From an uncultured Clostridia bacterium (GTDB lineage Bacteria; Bacillota; Clostridia; Christensenellales; CAG-917), in assembly GCA_947589635.1 (NCBI GenBank), contig CANQCC010000047.1, forward strand, positions 1 to 11,419: a DNA stretch of 11,419 bases. The letters are read 5' to 3'. The notes beneath the pieces were generated by a model. It saw only the letters and a list, made by a program, of their open reading frames with translations, did not search any database and had not been told where the DNA came from. Positions 1-6,849 of the stretch are shown here, piece by piece. The translations under genes and the position numbers were made by a program. How positions within the stretch are numbered: position 1 is the first letter of the stretch; the number at the start of each line of letters is the position of its first letter.

Positions 1-813
1 GAGGGGAAGGCGAAGGCCGCCGTCGCCTATGCCCAATTTTTCTGCCGCATACTTGACCGGGATGGGGTTGACCTCGTTGAACAGCGCGCGCACAAATGGC
101 AGCAGGGCAAGCTGCTTTTTCGCCGCGGAGGCAAAATCTCCTCTCAGACAATCCCCCGCCATGTCCGAGACGGGACGGGGAAGAATGTTGCTCGCCACGC
201 TTATCACGCCCGCGCCGCCCACAGCCATGACGGGGACGGTTATGCCGTCGTCGCCGCTGTACACGGCAGCTTTGCCGTCCGCCTCGATGACGCAGCGCTC
301 GATCTGCTCCATATTGCCGCTCGCCTCCTTGACGGCGACTATGTTGTCCACGCTTCTCGCAAGCGCCCCGAAGGTCTCGGGAAGCATGTTTACGCCCGTG
401 CGGGAGGGCACGTTGTACAAAATCAGGGGCAGGCGCGCCGCCTTTGCAACTCGCGTGAAGTGCTGCTTCAGGCCGCTCTGCGTGCATTTGTTGTAGTACG
501 GCGTGACCACAAGCGCTCCGTCCGCTTTAAGCTCCCGCGCAAGCGCCGCGTTTTCCTCAGCTGCCGCCGTAGAGTTGCTGCCTACGCCCACTATCACGGG
601 GATAAGTCCGCGCAGTTTTGCGACGGTAAAGGAGATTATCTTTTTCTTTTCGGCGGCGGTGAGCGTGGCGGGCTCCCCCGTAGTCCCAAGTGTGACGACG
701 GCGGATACTCCTCCCGCAAGCTGCATATCGAGGAGGGTCTCGTATGCCTCAAAATCGACTTCGCCGTCCTTGAACGGCGTTATAAGCGCGGTCGCGACTC
801 CTTTGAAGATCAT
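1..813 (-). CDS. dapA: 4-hydroxy-tetrahydrodipicolinate synthase (partial, C-terminus off the left edge)
   Basis: Cytoplasmic class I aldolase that condenses pyruvate with aspartate semialdehyde, the committed step of diaminopimelate/lysine synthesis. The visible 271 residues start MIFKGVATALITPF and follow the family closely. GTTGE lies at residues 43-47 (Thr44 and Thr45 of the proton relay), TPYYNK at 104-109 (Tyr107), YNVPSRTG at 133-140 (active-site Tyr133 and substrate Arg138), and VKEASGN at 161-167, where Lys162 is the Schiff-base lysine. The reading ends at base 1 in NPIPVKYAAEKLG...LRLPL, so only about 20 C-terminal residues of a roughly 290-residue enzyme are missing. Its ATG overlaps the asd stop (ATGA, 813-810), so it is the downstream, translationally coupled partner of asd. 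The identification is secure from sequence motifs. Confidence 0.97.
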   Translation of the reverse strand, partial: MIFKGVATALITPFKDGEVDFEAYETLLDMQLAGGVSAVVTLGTTGEPATLTAAEKKKIISFTVAKLRGLIPVIVGVGSNSTAAAEENAALARELKADGALVVTPYYNKCTQSGLKQHFTRVAKAARLPLILYNVPSRTGVNMLPETFGALARSVDNIVAVKEASGNMEQIERCVIEADGKAAVYSGDDGITVPVMAVGGAGVISVASNILPRPVSDMAGDCLRGDFASAAKKQLALLPFVRALFNEVNPIPVKYAAEKLGIGDGGLRLPL

Positions 814-1817
814 AGGCTGCCTCCCGCCGCGATCTCCATGATCTGTACCGCGTTGAGGGCGGCGCCCTTTAAGATGTTGTCCGCGACTATAAACAGATTT
901 ACGCCGCTTTTCACGCTGTCGTCAAGGCGCACGCGCCCCACGAAGACCTCGTCCCGTCCACTGCATTCAAGCGGAGTTGGATATATCCCGCGCGCGGGAT
1001 CGTCAAGCAAAATTATGCCTTTCCCGCCGCGCAGCGCCGCTTTCACCTCGTCAAGCTCGCAGTCCTTTTCAAACTGGACGTTGACGGACTCGCTGTGCGC
1101 GTTGAAGACGGGTACTCTTGTCGCGGTCGCGGTCACGGGAAGGTCGGGACGATGCAAAATTTTGCGGGTCTCCACCTTCATCTTCCACTCCTCTTTGGTG
1201 TAGCCGTCCGGCAAAAACACGTCGATGTGCGGCAGGATGTTTCCCGCTATCGGCCGGGGAAATTTTTCAAGCTCTCCTATGCCCGCAAGCCCGTTTTGCA
1301 AGTCGCACACGCCGCGCACTCCCGCGCCCGAGACCGCCTGATAGGTGCTGTAAACCACGCGTTTTATTTTGAACGCGTCCTCCAGCGGCTTCAAGGCGAC
1401 TACCGCCTGTATGGTCGAGCAGTTGGGATTGGCGATTATGCCGCGGGAAAGTTTTACGTCTTCGGGATTGACTTCGGGCACGACGAGGGGCACATCTTCG
1501 TGCTGCCTCCACTGCGAGCTGTTGTCAATGACCGTGGCTCCGATACGCGCAAACAGCGGCGCGAATTTTGCCGAAACCGCCGCTCCCGCCGAGAACAGCG
1601 CGAAATCCACTTTGCCCGCAAGCTCGCCCACGGCGTCCTCGGTAAGCTCGCGCACGACGACGTCCTCGCTAAAAAACTTCATCTTCAGCCCCGCGCTCTT
1701 CGCCGAGGCAAACAGATAGAGAGTTTTTATGGGGAAATTGCGCTTTTCAAGCACTTCGATAAATTTTCGTCCTACCATGCCGGTCGCGCCGACTATGGCA
1801 ACATTATACGCTTTCAT
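810..1817 (-). CDS. asd: Aspartate-semialdehyde dehydrogenase
   Basis: NADPH-dependent enzyme that reduces aspartyl-4-phosphate to aspartate semialdehyde, the branch metabolite for lysine/diaminopimelate, threonine and methionine. It has 335 residues, normal for the bacterial form. The N-terminal Rossmann motif VGATGMVG is at residues 9-16. IANPNCSTIQ at 128-137 carries the catalytic Cys133, and TYQAVSGAG at 158-166 carries Gln160. RVPVFNAHSESV at 234-245 holds the substrate Arg234 and catalytic His241. The ATG at 1817 is preceded by GGAGGT (1826-1821), an ideal ribosome binding site. The product, aspartate semialdehyde, is the substrate of the overlapping downstream dapA. A candidate -10 box, TACAAT, lies at 1844-1839, but no good -35 is visible. 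I found no lysine riboswitch or T-box signature upstream. Confidence 0.97.
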   Translation of the reverse strand: MKAYNVAIVGATGMVGRKFIEVLEKRNFPIKTLYLFASAKSAGLKMKFFSEDVVVRELTEDAVGELAGKVDFALFSAGAAVSAKFAPLFARIGATVIDNSSQWRQHEDVPLVVPEVNPEDVKLSRGIIANPNCSTIQAVVALKPLEDAFKIKRVVYSTYQAVSGAGVRGVCDLQNGLAGIGELEKFPRPIAGNILPHIDVFLPDGYTKEEWKMKVETRKILHRPDLPVTATATRVPVFNAHSESVNVQFEKDCELDEVKAALRGGKGIILLDDPARGIYPTPLECSGRDEVFVGRVRLDDSVKSGVNLFIVADNILKGAALNAVQIMEIAAGGSL

Positions 1818-1820
1818 AGC

Positions 1821-1826
1821 ACCTCC
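1821..1826 (-). promoter_or_regulatory. Ribosome binding site of asd
   Basis: GGAGGT on the minus strand, ending 3 nt before the ATG at 1817. It fixes the asd start, and the family N-terminus agrees with it. Confidence 0.8.
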
Positions 1827-2068
1827 GATGTCTATTTAATTGTATGTAAAAGCGCGAATATTGTTGAAAGCGGCATGGATAGGGCAAGCCACGCGGCGCG
1901 AATTTTTTTTTGCGATGAGGTTGATATGACGATACCCATTGTCTTATGGAAGCCTGCCTAAGGCACGTCGCGCGAAAAATCGCAAAACATTCGATCGCAT
2001 ACGCGCGGGACGGAAAACGCAGAGGCTTTTGCCCTTATACGCACGCGAATATCGCTAAAACGCTCGCT

Positions 2069-2094
2069 TGCATGCGCGCACGCGCGTGTACGTA
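2069..2094. other. 26-nt alternating purine-pyrimidine tract (Z-DNA-prone)
   Basis: Every base from 2069 to 2094 alternates pyrimidine and purine, and most steps are CG, CA or TG; the core GCATGCGCGCACGCGCGTG starts at 2070. Such tracts are known to favour left-handed DNA under negative supercoiling. It sits next to AT-rich DNA, about 55 bp upstream of the -35 of the operon promoter. The alternation is read directly from the sequence; any role is inference. Confidence 0.55.
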
Positions 2095-2149
2095 ATACGG
2101 TTATATCTATAAATTAACAATATATAAAATATATTTATTGCAATATCGT

Positions 2150-2178
2150 TTGATATTTGCGCGAAAGTATTGTATAAT
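2150..2178 (+). promoter_or_regulatory. Sigma-70-type promoter of the three-gene operon
   Basis: TTGATA at 2150-2155, a 17-bp spacer and TATAAT at 2173-2178: five of six and six of six consensus bases at optimal spacing. The predicted start near 2185 gives a leader of about 45 nt. That leader contains a GGGG-TCAT-CCCC hairpin (2197-2208) and then AAGGAG (2220-2225). An inverted repeat, GCAATATC (2140-2147) against GATATTTGC (2152-2160), overlaps the -35 box and could be an operator. Confidence 0.85.
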
Positions 2179-2230
2179 CCAAAATGTACAAATATAGGGG
2201 TCATCCCCGACTGTCGCTCAAGGAGTGAAT

Positions 2231-3367
2231 ATGGCGTCTTACAACAACGAACAGACGGCGCGCGCCGCAAAACCCAGAAAGTTGCTGCTCAAATCCCTCT
2301 TCAAGGACGCGCAGGTCCGCGTTGAACCGGAGGAGCCGCAAAAGGTGCTCGTCGCGGGGCTTGCGGAGGCAAAGCAGGTCAAACAATATCCGGATACGTT
2401 CTTCTCGCGCGGGTTCAAGGTGCTGAGAGGGGAGTTTGGCTTACTTTTCAAAAGTTCGCTGTTTTTCATTTTGTTCACGCTGCCGTTTGCGGTGATCCTG
2501 TTCTGGTTTGCGGGATACTTTGAAAACCACATAGTTTTTGACGGGACCTACAACTTTATGGGCGGCATAGGCGTCGGCTATCCTTTCGGCGCGGGCGACA
2601 ACATCGCGCTCAGCGTGCGCAACCTCTATTGGGAGGTCAAAGAGCCCGTATATATGATGCTTGCGGCCACGCTTATAATTGGCGCTATCGGCTGGTCTGG
2701 GCTGTTTTACGCCGCGAAGCGCAGCTATTATCAGGACTACTATAAAAAGGCGTTCAGGACGTACGGCATAGGCTTTGCCAAGCATTGGTGGAGGTTCTTG
2801 CTGTTTGGCGGCGTCGCAATTTTGGTCGGCGCGGCGCTTGTCACGGCGCTTATGAATCTGTTGGCTCAACAGCAGATATCTTCGGCGAATGCCGGGGACT
2901 ATTGCGCGGTCGTGTTCAGTTTTATCTTCGGCGTGCCGATCATAATGATACTTCTCGTCGCGCTGTCGCTGTCCGTAAGCTATCAGCTTAGCGTCCTCGA
3001 TTCTTTGAGGGACGCGATCGTGGTCATCGTAAACAACATCGTCTCAAGCATAATCGTGCTTGCGCTGTCCGTGGCGCCGCTGCTTCTTCTGTTGCTTGGG
3101 CAATTTTTCTCGATAGTGACATATATCGCGATGGCGCTTATAGGTTTTACGCTTATGGCGCTCATGTGGACGGCGCTTGTAAACAGGGGCATGGTCAAGT
3201 GCCACAACCGCTTCGAGGACGGCGAGCGCGCCTCAAAACAGGCGGCGGCTAAGGCTGCAAAGAGCGGGAAATCTCAATATGTAGGCGCCGGCGCTCCCGC
3301 AAAGAAAAAGCAAAAGAAGCAGGCCGTCCATTATCAGAATCCCAAAAAGAAAAAGAAAAATAAGTAA
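2231..3367 (+). CDS. Six-segment membrane protein with polylysine C-terminal tail, function unknown
   Basis: I do not recognise a named family, though the arrangement loosely recalls YesL/DUF624-type membrane proteins. The 378 residues start with a polar, basic N-terminus (1-70). Six hydrophobic segments follow at roughly 75-95, 139-162, 187-212, 225-250, 262-288 and 290-315. Between the first two is a Gly/aromatic-rich loop. After the last segment is an Ala/Lys-rich stretch (333-350) and a tail with KKKQKK (358-363) and KKKKK (372-376). The tail has no hydrophobic anchor and is probably cytoplasmic under the positive-inside rule. There is no signal peptide beyond the first membrane segment. 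AAGGAG at 2220-2225 favours the ATG at 2231; the in-frame GTG at 2225 lies inside the binding site. It is the first gene of the operon, with 12 nt to the TPR gene. The basic tail may bind the acidic regions of the next two proteins or anionic lipid or RNA; this is inference. Confidence 0.85.
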   Translation: MASYNNEQTARAAKPRKLLLKSLFKDAQVRVEPEEPQKVLVAGLAEAKQVKQYPDTFFSRGFKVLRGEFGLLFKSSLFFILFTLPFAVILFWFAGYFENHIVFDGTYNFMGGIGVGYPFGAGDNIALSVRNLYWEVKEPVYMMLAATLIIGAIGWSGLFYAAKRSYYQDYYKKAFRTYGIGFAKHWWRFLLFGGVAILVGAALVTALMNLLAQQQISSANAGDYCAVVFSFIFGVPIIMILLVALSLSVSYQLSVLDSLRDAIVVIVNNIVSSIIVLALSVAPLLLLLLGQFFSIVTYIAMALIGFTLMALMWTALVNRGMVKCHNRFEDGERASKQAAAKAAKSGKSQYVGAGAPAKKKQKKQAVHYQNPKKKKKNK

Positions 3368-3379
3368 AAGAGAAAAATT

Positions 3380-5158
3380 ATGGCGAGTATTATAAAATTC
3401 GGCGCAACGGCAAACCAGCTGTTGGGCCTTGCTATCGAAGCAAAAAAAAATAATGATGTCGTCAAGCAGGTCGACTTCCTTAAAAGAGCGATCGAGGCCG
3501 ACCCCCATTGCGCAAGGGCGTATATTTACCTTGCGGAGGCGTATATCGAGATGAACAGCTACGCCGACGCAAATGATACGCTTTTTGTCGCGCTTGCAAA
3601 CAGCCTTGAGGCGGGCGAGCAAAAACTTATCTTTGGGCATCTCGCGATAAATTATGACGAACTTGACATGAGGGACGTCGCGGAATACTATGCGGGAGAG
3701 GACGAGGACGCGCGCGGCATGTATATCGACCCCGACAAGAGATTCGCGCCGGAGTTTGAGGAGCGCGTGTACGATGGCGACGACGACGAAGATGACTATG
3801 ACGACTTTGAAGACTTCGACGACGAAGAGCTTGACGAAGACGACGAGAACGACATACAGACTGTCAGACAGCGCAATATTGCGGAGCTTAAGAAGGCCAA
3901 CCGCCTTATGGGGCAAAGGCAATTTGACGGCGCAATAGACACACTTACCCACATCAGAGGCGACGATCTTACGATGGCAACGGCAAGCGAACTTCTGCTG
4001 CTTTGCCTTATGCTTAAAAAGGACAACGATACCGCCATCGCTTTGGGCGAAAAAATGGTGGCGGAAAACCCCGACTCCATGCAAGCGAAGACTATCCTTG
4101 CCACGGCGTACCTGATGAAGGACCGCAAGGAGGAGGCGGACGCGCTTATCGACGTCATTTTGCAAAAGGAATACACCACCACGTCGGATATAATGTTTGT
4201 TTTGCCATCGCTTATAAACAGCGACAGGCACGACCAGGTGATAAAATACATGCGCCGTCTCATCAAACTTGGCGAGCGGCATCCGGACATGATGCTTTGG
4301 TTTGCCGAGGCGCTTTTTAACGCCGGCGAGAAGGACGAGGCGATAAAGGCTTTGCGCGAATCCAACATCCTGTTTGGCAGGCGCTCGAACGCCGACTATT
4401 ACATCCCGCTGTTTGCAAGCGGCAAGGTCTCAAGCGTGGAGTACAACAATACCATCCCCGATAAGGAGCGCAAAGCGAGGGAAAGGGCGCTGAACAACTT
4501 TATGGATATGGCCCACGAGGAGAGCGCGCGGCTTATAAGCGAGGGAGGAAGCAAGGCGCAAAAGATCCTCGACCTTGCGGAGTGGGCGCTTTTGATGGAA
4601 AGCAACGAATTTCAGGAACGCCTTGTGCAAAAACTTGCGCTTACCGATACGCCGGAGTGCGCGAAACTTTTAAGAGATCGCCTGCTGAGAGCCGACCTCG
4701 AGATGGAGATCATGATCCCCATCGTCATCTACTTTTTGGAAAAGGCGGATCTTGGCGAAGAACCGGTGATAAAAGTCGTGGCGCAGGACATATATAAAGA
4801 GGTCAAGATCAACAGCAATCTGCAATTCCATCTTTGCCCGCCCAACCTCAAGTATGCCGTTTGCCACGCGATATGCTCCATAATCTATTATGAGACGCGG
4901 CCGCAAAAATACGTCGACCGCGCGTTTGACGCCATAAAGCAGATCGTCTCGGGAGGCGACAAAATAGTCGACGCGGAAAAACTTGACGAAATATCGCGCT
5001 TCAGAAGCGTCAGAACGCTGTACGCCGCCATCCTCGGCAAAGTCTATGAGGGCGAGGTGTCGGCGGCCGACAACATCAAAGGGAACAATCTTGTGGCAAG
5101 AACTTACAACAGGTACTACGCGACCTTGTTCGGAGAAGACGATGGACGAAAAGAATAA
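3380..5158 (+). CDS. TPR-repeat protein with polyacidic insert
   Basis: A 592-residue, probably cytoplasmic helical-repeat protein without signal peptide or membrane segment. Residues about 12-105 hold tetratricopeptide-like helix pairs (KQVDFLKRAIEADPHCARAYIYLAEAYIEM is the clearest, written here as its key span 29-58). A second array runs from about 163 to 345, for example DTAIALGEKMVAENP and DEAIKALRES. Between them, residues 131-158 are 21 Asp/Glu out of 28. The C-terminal 240 residues remain helical but match nothing I can name. TPR arrays usually act as protein-docking scaffolds. The start codon has only a weak ribosome binding site (AAAGAG), suggesting coupling to the gene 12 nt upstream, and its 3' end overlaps the next gene by 17 bp. 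The domain call is firm; the function is unknown. Confidence 0.88.
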   Translation: MASIIKFGATANQLLGLAIEAKKNNDVVKQVDFLKRAIEADPHCARAYIYLAEAYIEMNSYADANDTLFVALANSLEAGEQKLIFGHLAINYDELDMRDVAEYYAGEDEDARGMYIDPDKRFAPEFEERVYDGDDDEDDYDDFEDFDDEELDEDDENDIQTVRQRNIAELKKANRLMGQRQFDGAIDTLTHIRGDDLTMATASELLLLCLMLKKDNDTAIALGEKMVAENPDSMQAKTILATAYLMKDRKEEADALIDVILQKEYTTTSDIMFVLPSLINSDRHDQVIKYMRRLIKLGERHPDMMLWFAEALFNAGEKDEAIKALRESNILFGRRSNADYYIPLFASGKVSSVEYNNTIPDKERKARERALNNFMDMAHEESARLISEGGSKAQKILDLAEWALLMESNEFQERLVQKLALTDTPECAKLLRDRLLRADLEMEIMIPIVIYFLEKADLGEEPVIKVVAQDIYKEVKINSNLQFHLCPPNLKYAVCHAICSIIYYETRPQKYVDRAFDAIKQIVSGGDKIVDAEKLDEISRFRSVRTLYAAILGKVYEGEVSAADNIKGNNLVARTYNRYYATLFGEDDGRKE

Positions 5159-5801
5159 AGAATCCATGTTAAAAGCGCTTGACGTCATGCTCGACGAGGA
5201 AAGGCCGTATCCGGAGCGCCTCGAAGCGTACGAATATCTGCTTGAGGACTGCGACGAGATCGTGGACGTCATGCTTGAAAAACTGTATGCTGCAGACGGC
5301 GAGACCGGCAAAATGCTGATGGAGATCCTCGCGGGCTATAAGGGCAATAAGGCGATCTTCATGGGGCTTGTCAGCTATCTTTACAAGGGCGAGGACGTCG
5401 CGCTGTTTGCAAGGCTCATAGGCGGCTACGGCGACGAGCAGGGAATAGAAGTGCTAAAAAGCTTCCTAAACGAATACGAGCCCAATTATAACGAATATAT
5501 GGAGATCCGCAACGCCATCGAGGAGCTTGGCGGCGATTGCGATTTTAAGCAGGACTTTTCCGACGACCCGCTGTACCGCTACCTCAAGGGGCTTGACGAG
5601 GAAGAAACCGACTCCCGCCGCTCCCCCTTCGAGGGCTTGTGGAAGGATGAGGACGAGGAGTGCGACGATGACGACTGTCATTGCGACGACGATTGCGACG
5701 ACGATTGCGACTGCGACGACGATTGTCATTGTCATGACGATTGTGACTGTGATGACGATTGTCATTGCCATGGCGACGAGCATCCTCGCCACCAGGAGTG
5801 A
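5142..5801 (+). CDS. Small helical-repeat protein with Cys/Asp/His-rich C-terminal tail
   Basis: A 219-residue protein I cannot assign to a named family. Residues 1-130 are predicted-looking short amphipathic helices, HEAT-like in rhythm, and acidic overall. A linker (131-173) leads into residues 174-210, built only of 12 Cys, 20 Asp and 5 His; GDEHPRHQE with two more His closes the protein. Unit DDCDCDDDCHCH occurs twice in perfect tandem (residues 187-198 and 199-210). Dense thiol, carboxylate and imidazole ligands suggest binding of soft or borderline metal ions (Zn, Cu, Ni, Cd), like metallothioneins or metal-chaperone tails, but no known motif matches. GGAGA at 5132-5136 supports the ATG at 5142; an upstream in-frame extension lies wholly inside the TPR gene. 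It is the last gene of the operon, and an intrinsic terminator follows 26 nt after the stop. The last 218 bp are overlapped by the convergent YkvI-like frame. Confidence 0.88.
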   Translation: MDEKNKESMLKALDVMLDEERPYPERLEAYEYLLEDCDEIVDVMLEKLYAADGETGKMLMEILAGYKGNKAIFMGLVSYLYKGEDVALFARLIGGYGDEQGIEVLKSFLNEYEPNYNEYMEIRNAIEELGGDCDFKQDFSDDPLYRYLKGLDEEETDSRRSPFEGLWKDEDEECDDDDCHCDDDCDDDCDCDDDCHCHDDCDCDDDCHCHGDEHPRHQE

Positions 5802-6849
5802 CGCCTTCAAGCGGTTTGAAACTGTTGCCGTCCTTTTGGGCGGCTTTTGATTTTGCCGCTTTTTTTGCGCGGATGAGGGCAGTAAGTCTTATTGCGACAA
5901 AAATCACGCCTTTTGTTATCACTATCGCGGTCAGAGCAATGCCGACGGCGCTCATTATCGGGTACATCGTATCCACCACGGCGTCAAAGCCCACAAAGCT
6001 TATGGGATAGGCGACAAGCAGGCAGAAAAATATTACGGGCGCGCGAAAATTGTCGCTCGCAAGGCTTCTCAGGCGCTTTATCCCTTCCGCCGCGGCGCGA
6101 ATTTTGTCGGAGACTATCTTCAGCGAGGACACCAGCGTCGTAAATATCGCCGCCGCTATCAGCACTCCGCATACGGGTTTAAGCCCGAAGCGCTCGGATA
6201 CGGCAAGCACGGGCATGGAGGACGCAGCTCCGTCCGCAAGCACTACGGTCTGAAGCATAAACAGCATGGCGAACAAAAACAGCATGATAAATCCGCCCGC
6301 CGCGATAATCTGTTTATGCGTCAGCTTTTTCCCCTCTTCGGACATCATCACGCCGCTTAATAATACGTCAAGTCCGCTGTACGCGACGGGCTTGATAAGC
6401 GAGAAGGGCGCGGAGTGGGGTTGCGGGTCGAGCTTGAAAAATATCAGCGCCACGCAAAGCACTATGAGAGGCACTATGACGCTGTTTGCGACCTTTATGC
6501 GCTCTATGCCAAGCACGACGATCATCCCGCCCGCTATCGCCATCACAAGCCCGAGCGCGGGGACTCCGGTCATGGAGCCGAGCACGAACTCGCCGCCCGC
6601 AAGCATGGATACGAGGGATATCCCCGCCGAAAAGAATATGCCAAAGTTTATAAGTTTTCCGTTTGGAATAAGCTTCAGCTTGCCCGCAAGTAAAAACAGC
6701 ACGGCAAGCAGAGCCATACATACCGACGACAGCGCCACGTTAAGAGGAGACGCCGCGCCGAAAAACAGCGCAAGCTCCTTGCCGCTTGAAAATCCCGCGC
6801 CTATCGCCGTGCCTATGTACAAGAATGCTATCTTAAGCGCCTCGGCCAT
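5584..6849 (-). CDS. YkvI-like membrane transporter with anomalous C-terminal extension
   Basis: Probable inner-membrane transporter of the YkvI type, in the APC/LeuT-fold superfamily; the substrate is unknown. The N-terminus AFLYIGTAIGAGFSSGKEL (residues 8-26) carries the Gly-rich broken first helix typical of that fold. About ten hydrophobic segments follow up to residue 324 (for example 41-60, 70-90, 99-117, 120-138, 180-204, 223-243, 270-290 and 297-322). The frame as written is 421 residues, against roughly 350 usual for the family. From about residue 328 it reads through the convergent operon's terminator, and from about residue 350 it is the antisense of the Cys/Asp/His gene. This gives an Arg/Asn/His-rich tail with no hydrophobic segment. 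A -1 shift on an A7 run (5866-5860) would end it at 5807 after 347 residues. No clear ribosome binding site or promoter precedes the ATG. The family call is fairly sure; the true C-terminus is not. Confidence 0.8.
   Translation of the reverse strand: MAEALKIAFLYIGTAIGAGFSSGKELALFFGAASPLNVALSSVCMALLAVLFLLAGKLKLIPNGKLINFGIFFSAGISLVSMLAGGEFVLGSMTGVPALGLVMAIAGGMIVVLGIERIKVANSVIVPLIVLCVALIFFKLDPQPHSAPFSLIKPVAYSGLDVLLSGVMMSEEGKKLTHKQIIAAGGFIMLFLFAMLFMLQTVVLADGAASSMPVLAVSERFGLKPVCGVLIAAAIFTTLVSSLKIVSDKIRAAAEGIKRLRSLASDNFRAPVIFFCLLVAYPISFVGFDAVVDTMYPIMSAVGIALTAIVITKGVIFVAIRLTALIRAKKAAKSKAAQKDGNSFKPLEGVTPGGEDARRHGNDNRHHSHNRHDNDNRRRSRNRRRNRRRNDSRHRRTPRPHPSTSPRRGSGGSRFLPRQAP
5700..5771 (+). repeat. Two tandem 36-bp coding repeats in the Cys/Asp/His tail
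   Basis: Unit 1 (5700-5735) and unit 2 (5736-5771) encode the identical 12 residues DDCDCDDDCHCH. They differ at four of 36 bases, and every difference is a synonymous third-position change (TGC/TGT, TGC/TGT, GAC/GAT, TGT/TGC) in the plus-strand frame. Related GAC-GAC-GAT-TGC runs continue to the left as far as 5661. Confidence 0.9.
5827..5866 (+). terminator. Intrinsic terminator of the three-gene operon, two alternative hairpins
   Basis: The first hairpin is GCCGTCC (5827-5833), TTTT loop, GGGCGGC (5838-5844): seven pairs in RNA with one G-U, followed by TTTTGATTTT. The second is GCGGC (5840-5844), a 10-nt loop, GCCGC (5855-5859), followed by seven T (5860-5866). They share the GCGGC arm, so only one can form at a time. 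The element lies 26 nt past the stop of the Cys/Asp/His protein and is embedded in the coding frame of the opposite-strand transporter gene. It has no T-tract in the minus direction. Confidence 0.8.

Larger units (their letters stand above)
1818..2230. other. Divergent intergenic control region between asd and the membrane-protein operon
   Basis: A 413-bp stretch with no convincing gene on either strand. From left to right it holds the asd ribosome binding site and a possible -10 box, a T9 run at 1903-1911, and a perfect 5-bp inverted repeat TGCCT-A-AGGCA at 1955-1965. An imperfect direct repeat follows (CGCGAAAAATCGC-AAAAC at 1971-1988, CGCGAATA-TCGCTAAAAC at 2044-2061). Then come an alternating purine-pyrimidine tract at 2069-2094, a very AT-rich block at about 2095-2160, and the operon promoter with a short hairpin. 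Both flanking operons must be driven from here. Confidence 0.6.

Noticed and set aside
1851..1863. AGCGCGAATATTG also found at 10869-10881, both followed shortly by AAAGCG
   Set aside because: A 13-base match is expected by chance about once or twice in a window this size, and no hairpin or third copy supports a dispersed repeat.
1888..1911. GC-rich stretch followed by nine T, resembling a plus-strand terminator
   Set aside because: The possible stem is only three or four pairs and no plus-strand gene lies upstream.
1818..2060. Lysine riboswitch or T-box in the asd leader
   Set aside because: The conserved T-box TGGNACCGCG element and lysine-riboswitch core are not present on the minus strand, and the likely leader is very short.
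2225..2230. GTG start two codons upstream for the membrane protein
   Set aside because: The GTG is part of the AGGAGTG binding site; the ATG at 2231 has correct spacing.
3233..4282. 349-residue open frame on the minus strand
   Set aside because: Antisense to the membrane-protein tail and the TPR gene. Its composition mirrors the real genes and it would need to be transcribed against the operon.
4983..5141. Upstream in-frame extension of the Cys/Asp/His protein
   Set aside because: This part lies entirely inside the TPR gene. GGAGA before the ATG at 5142 marks the true start.
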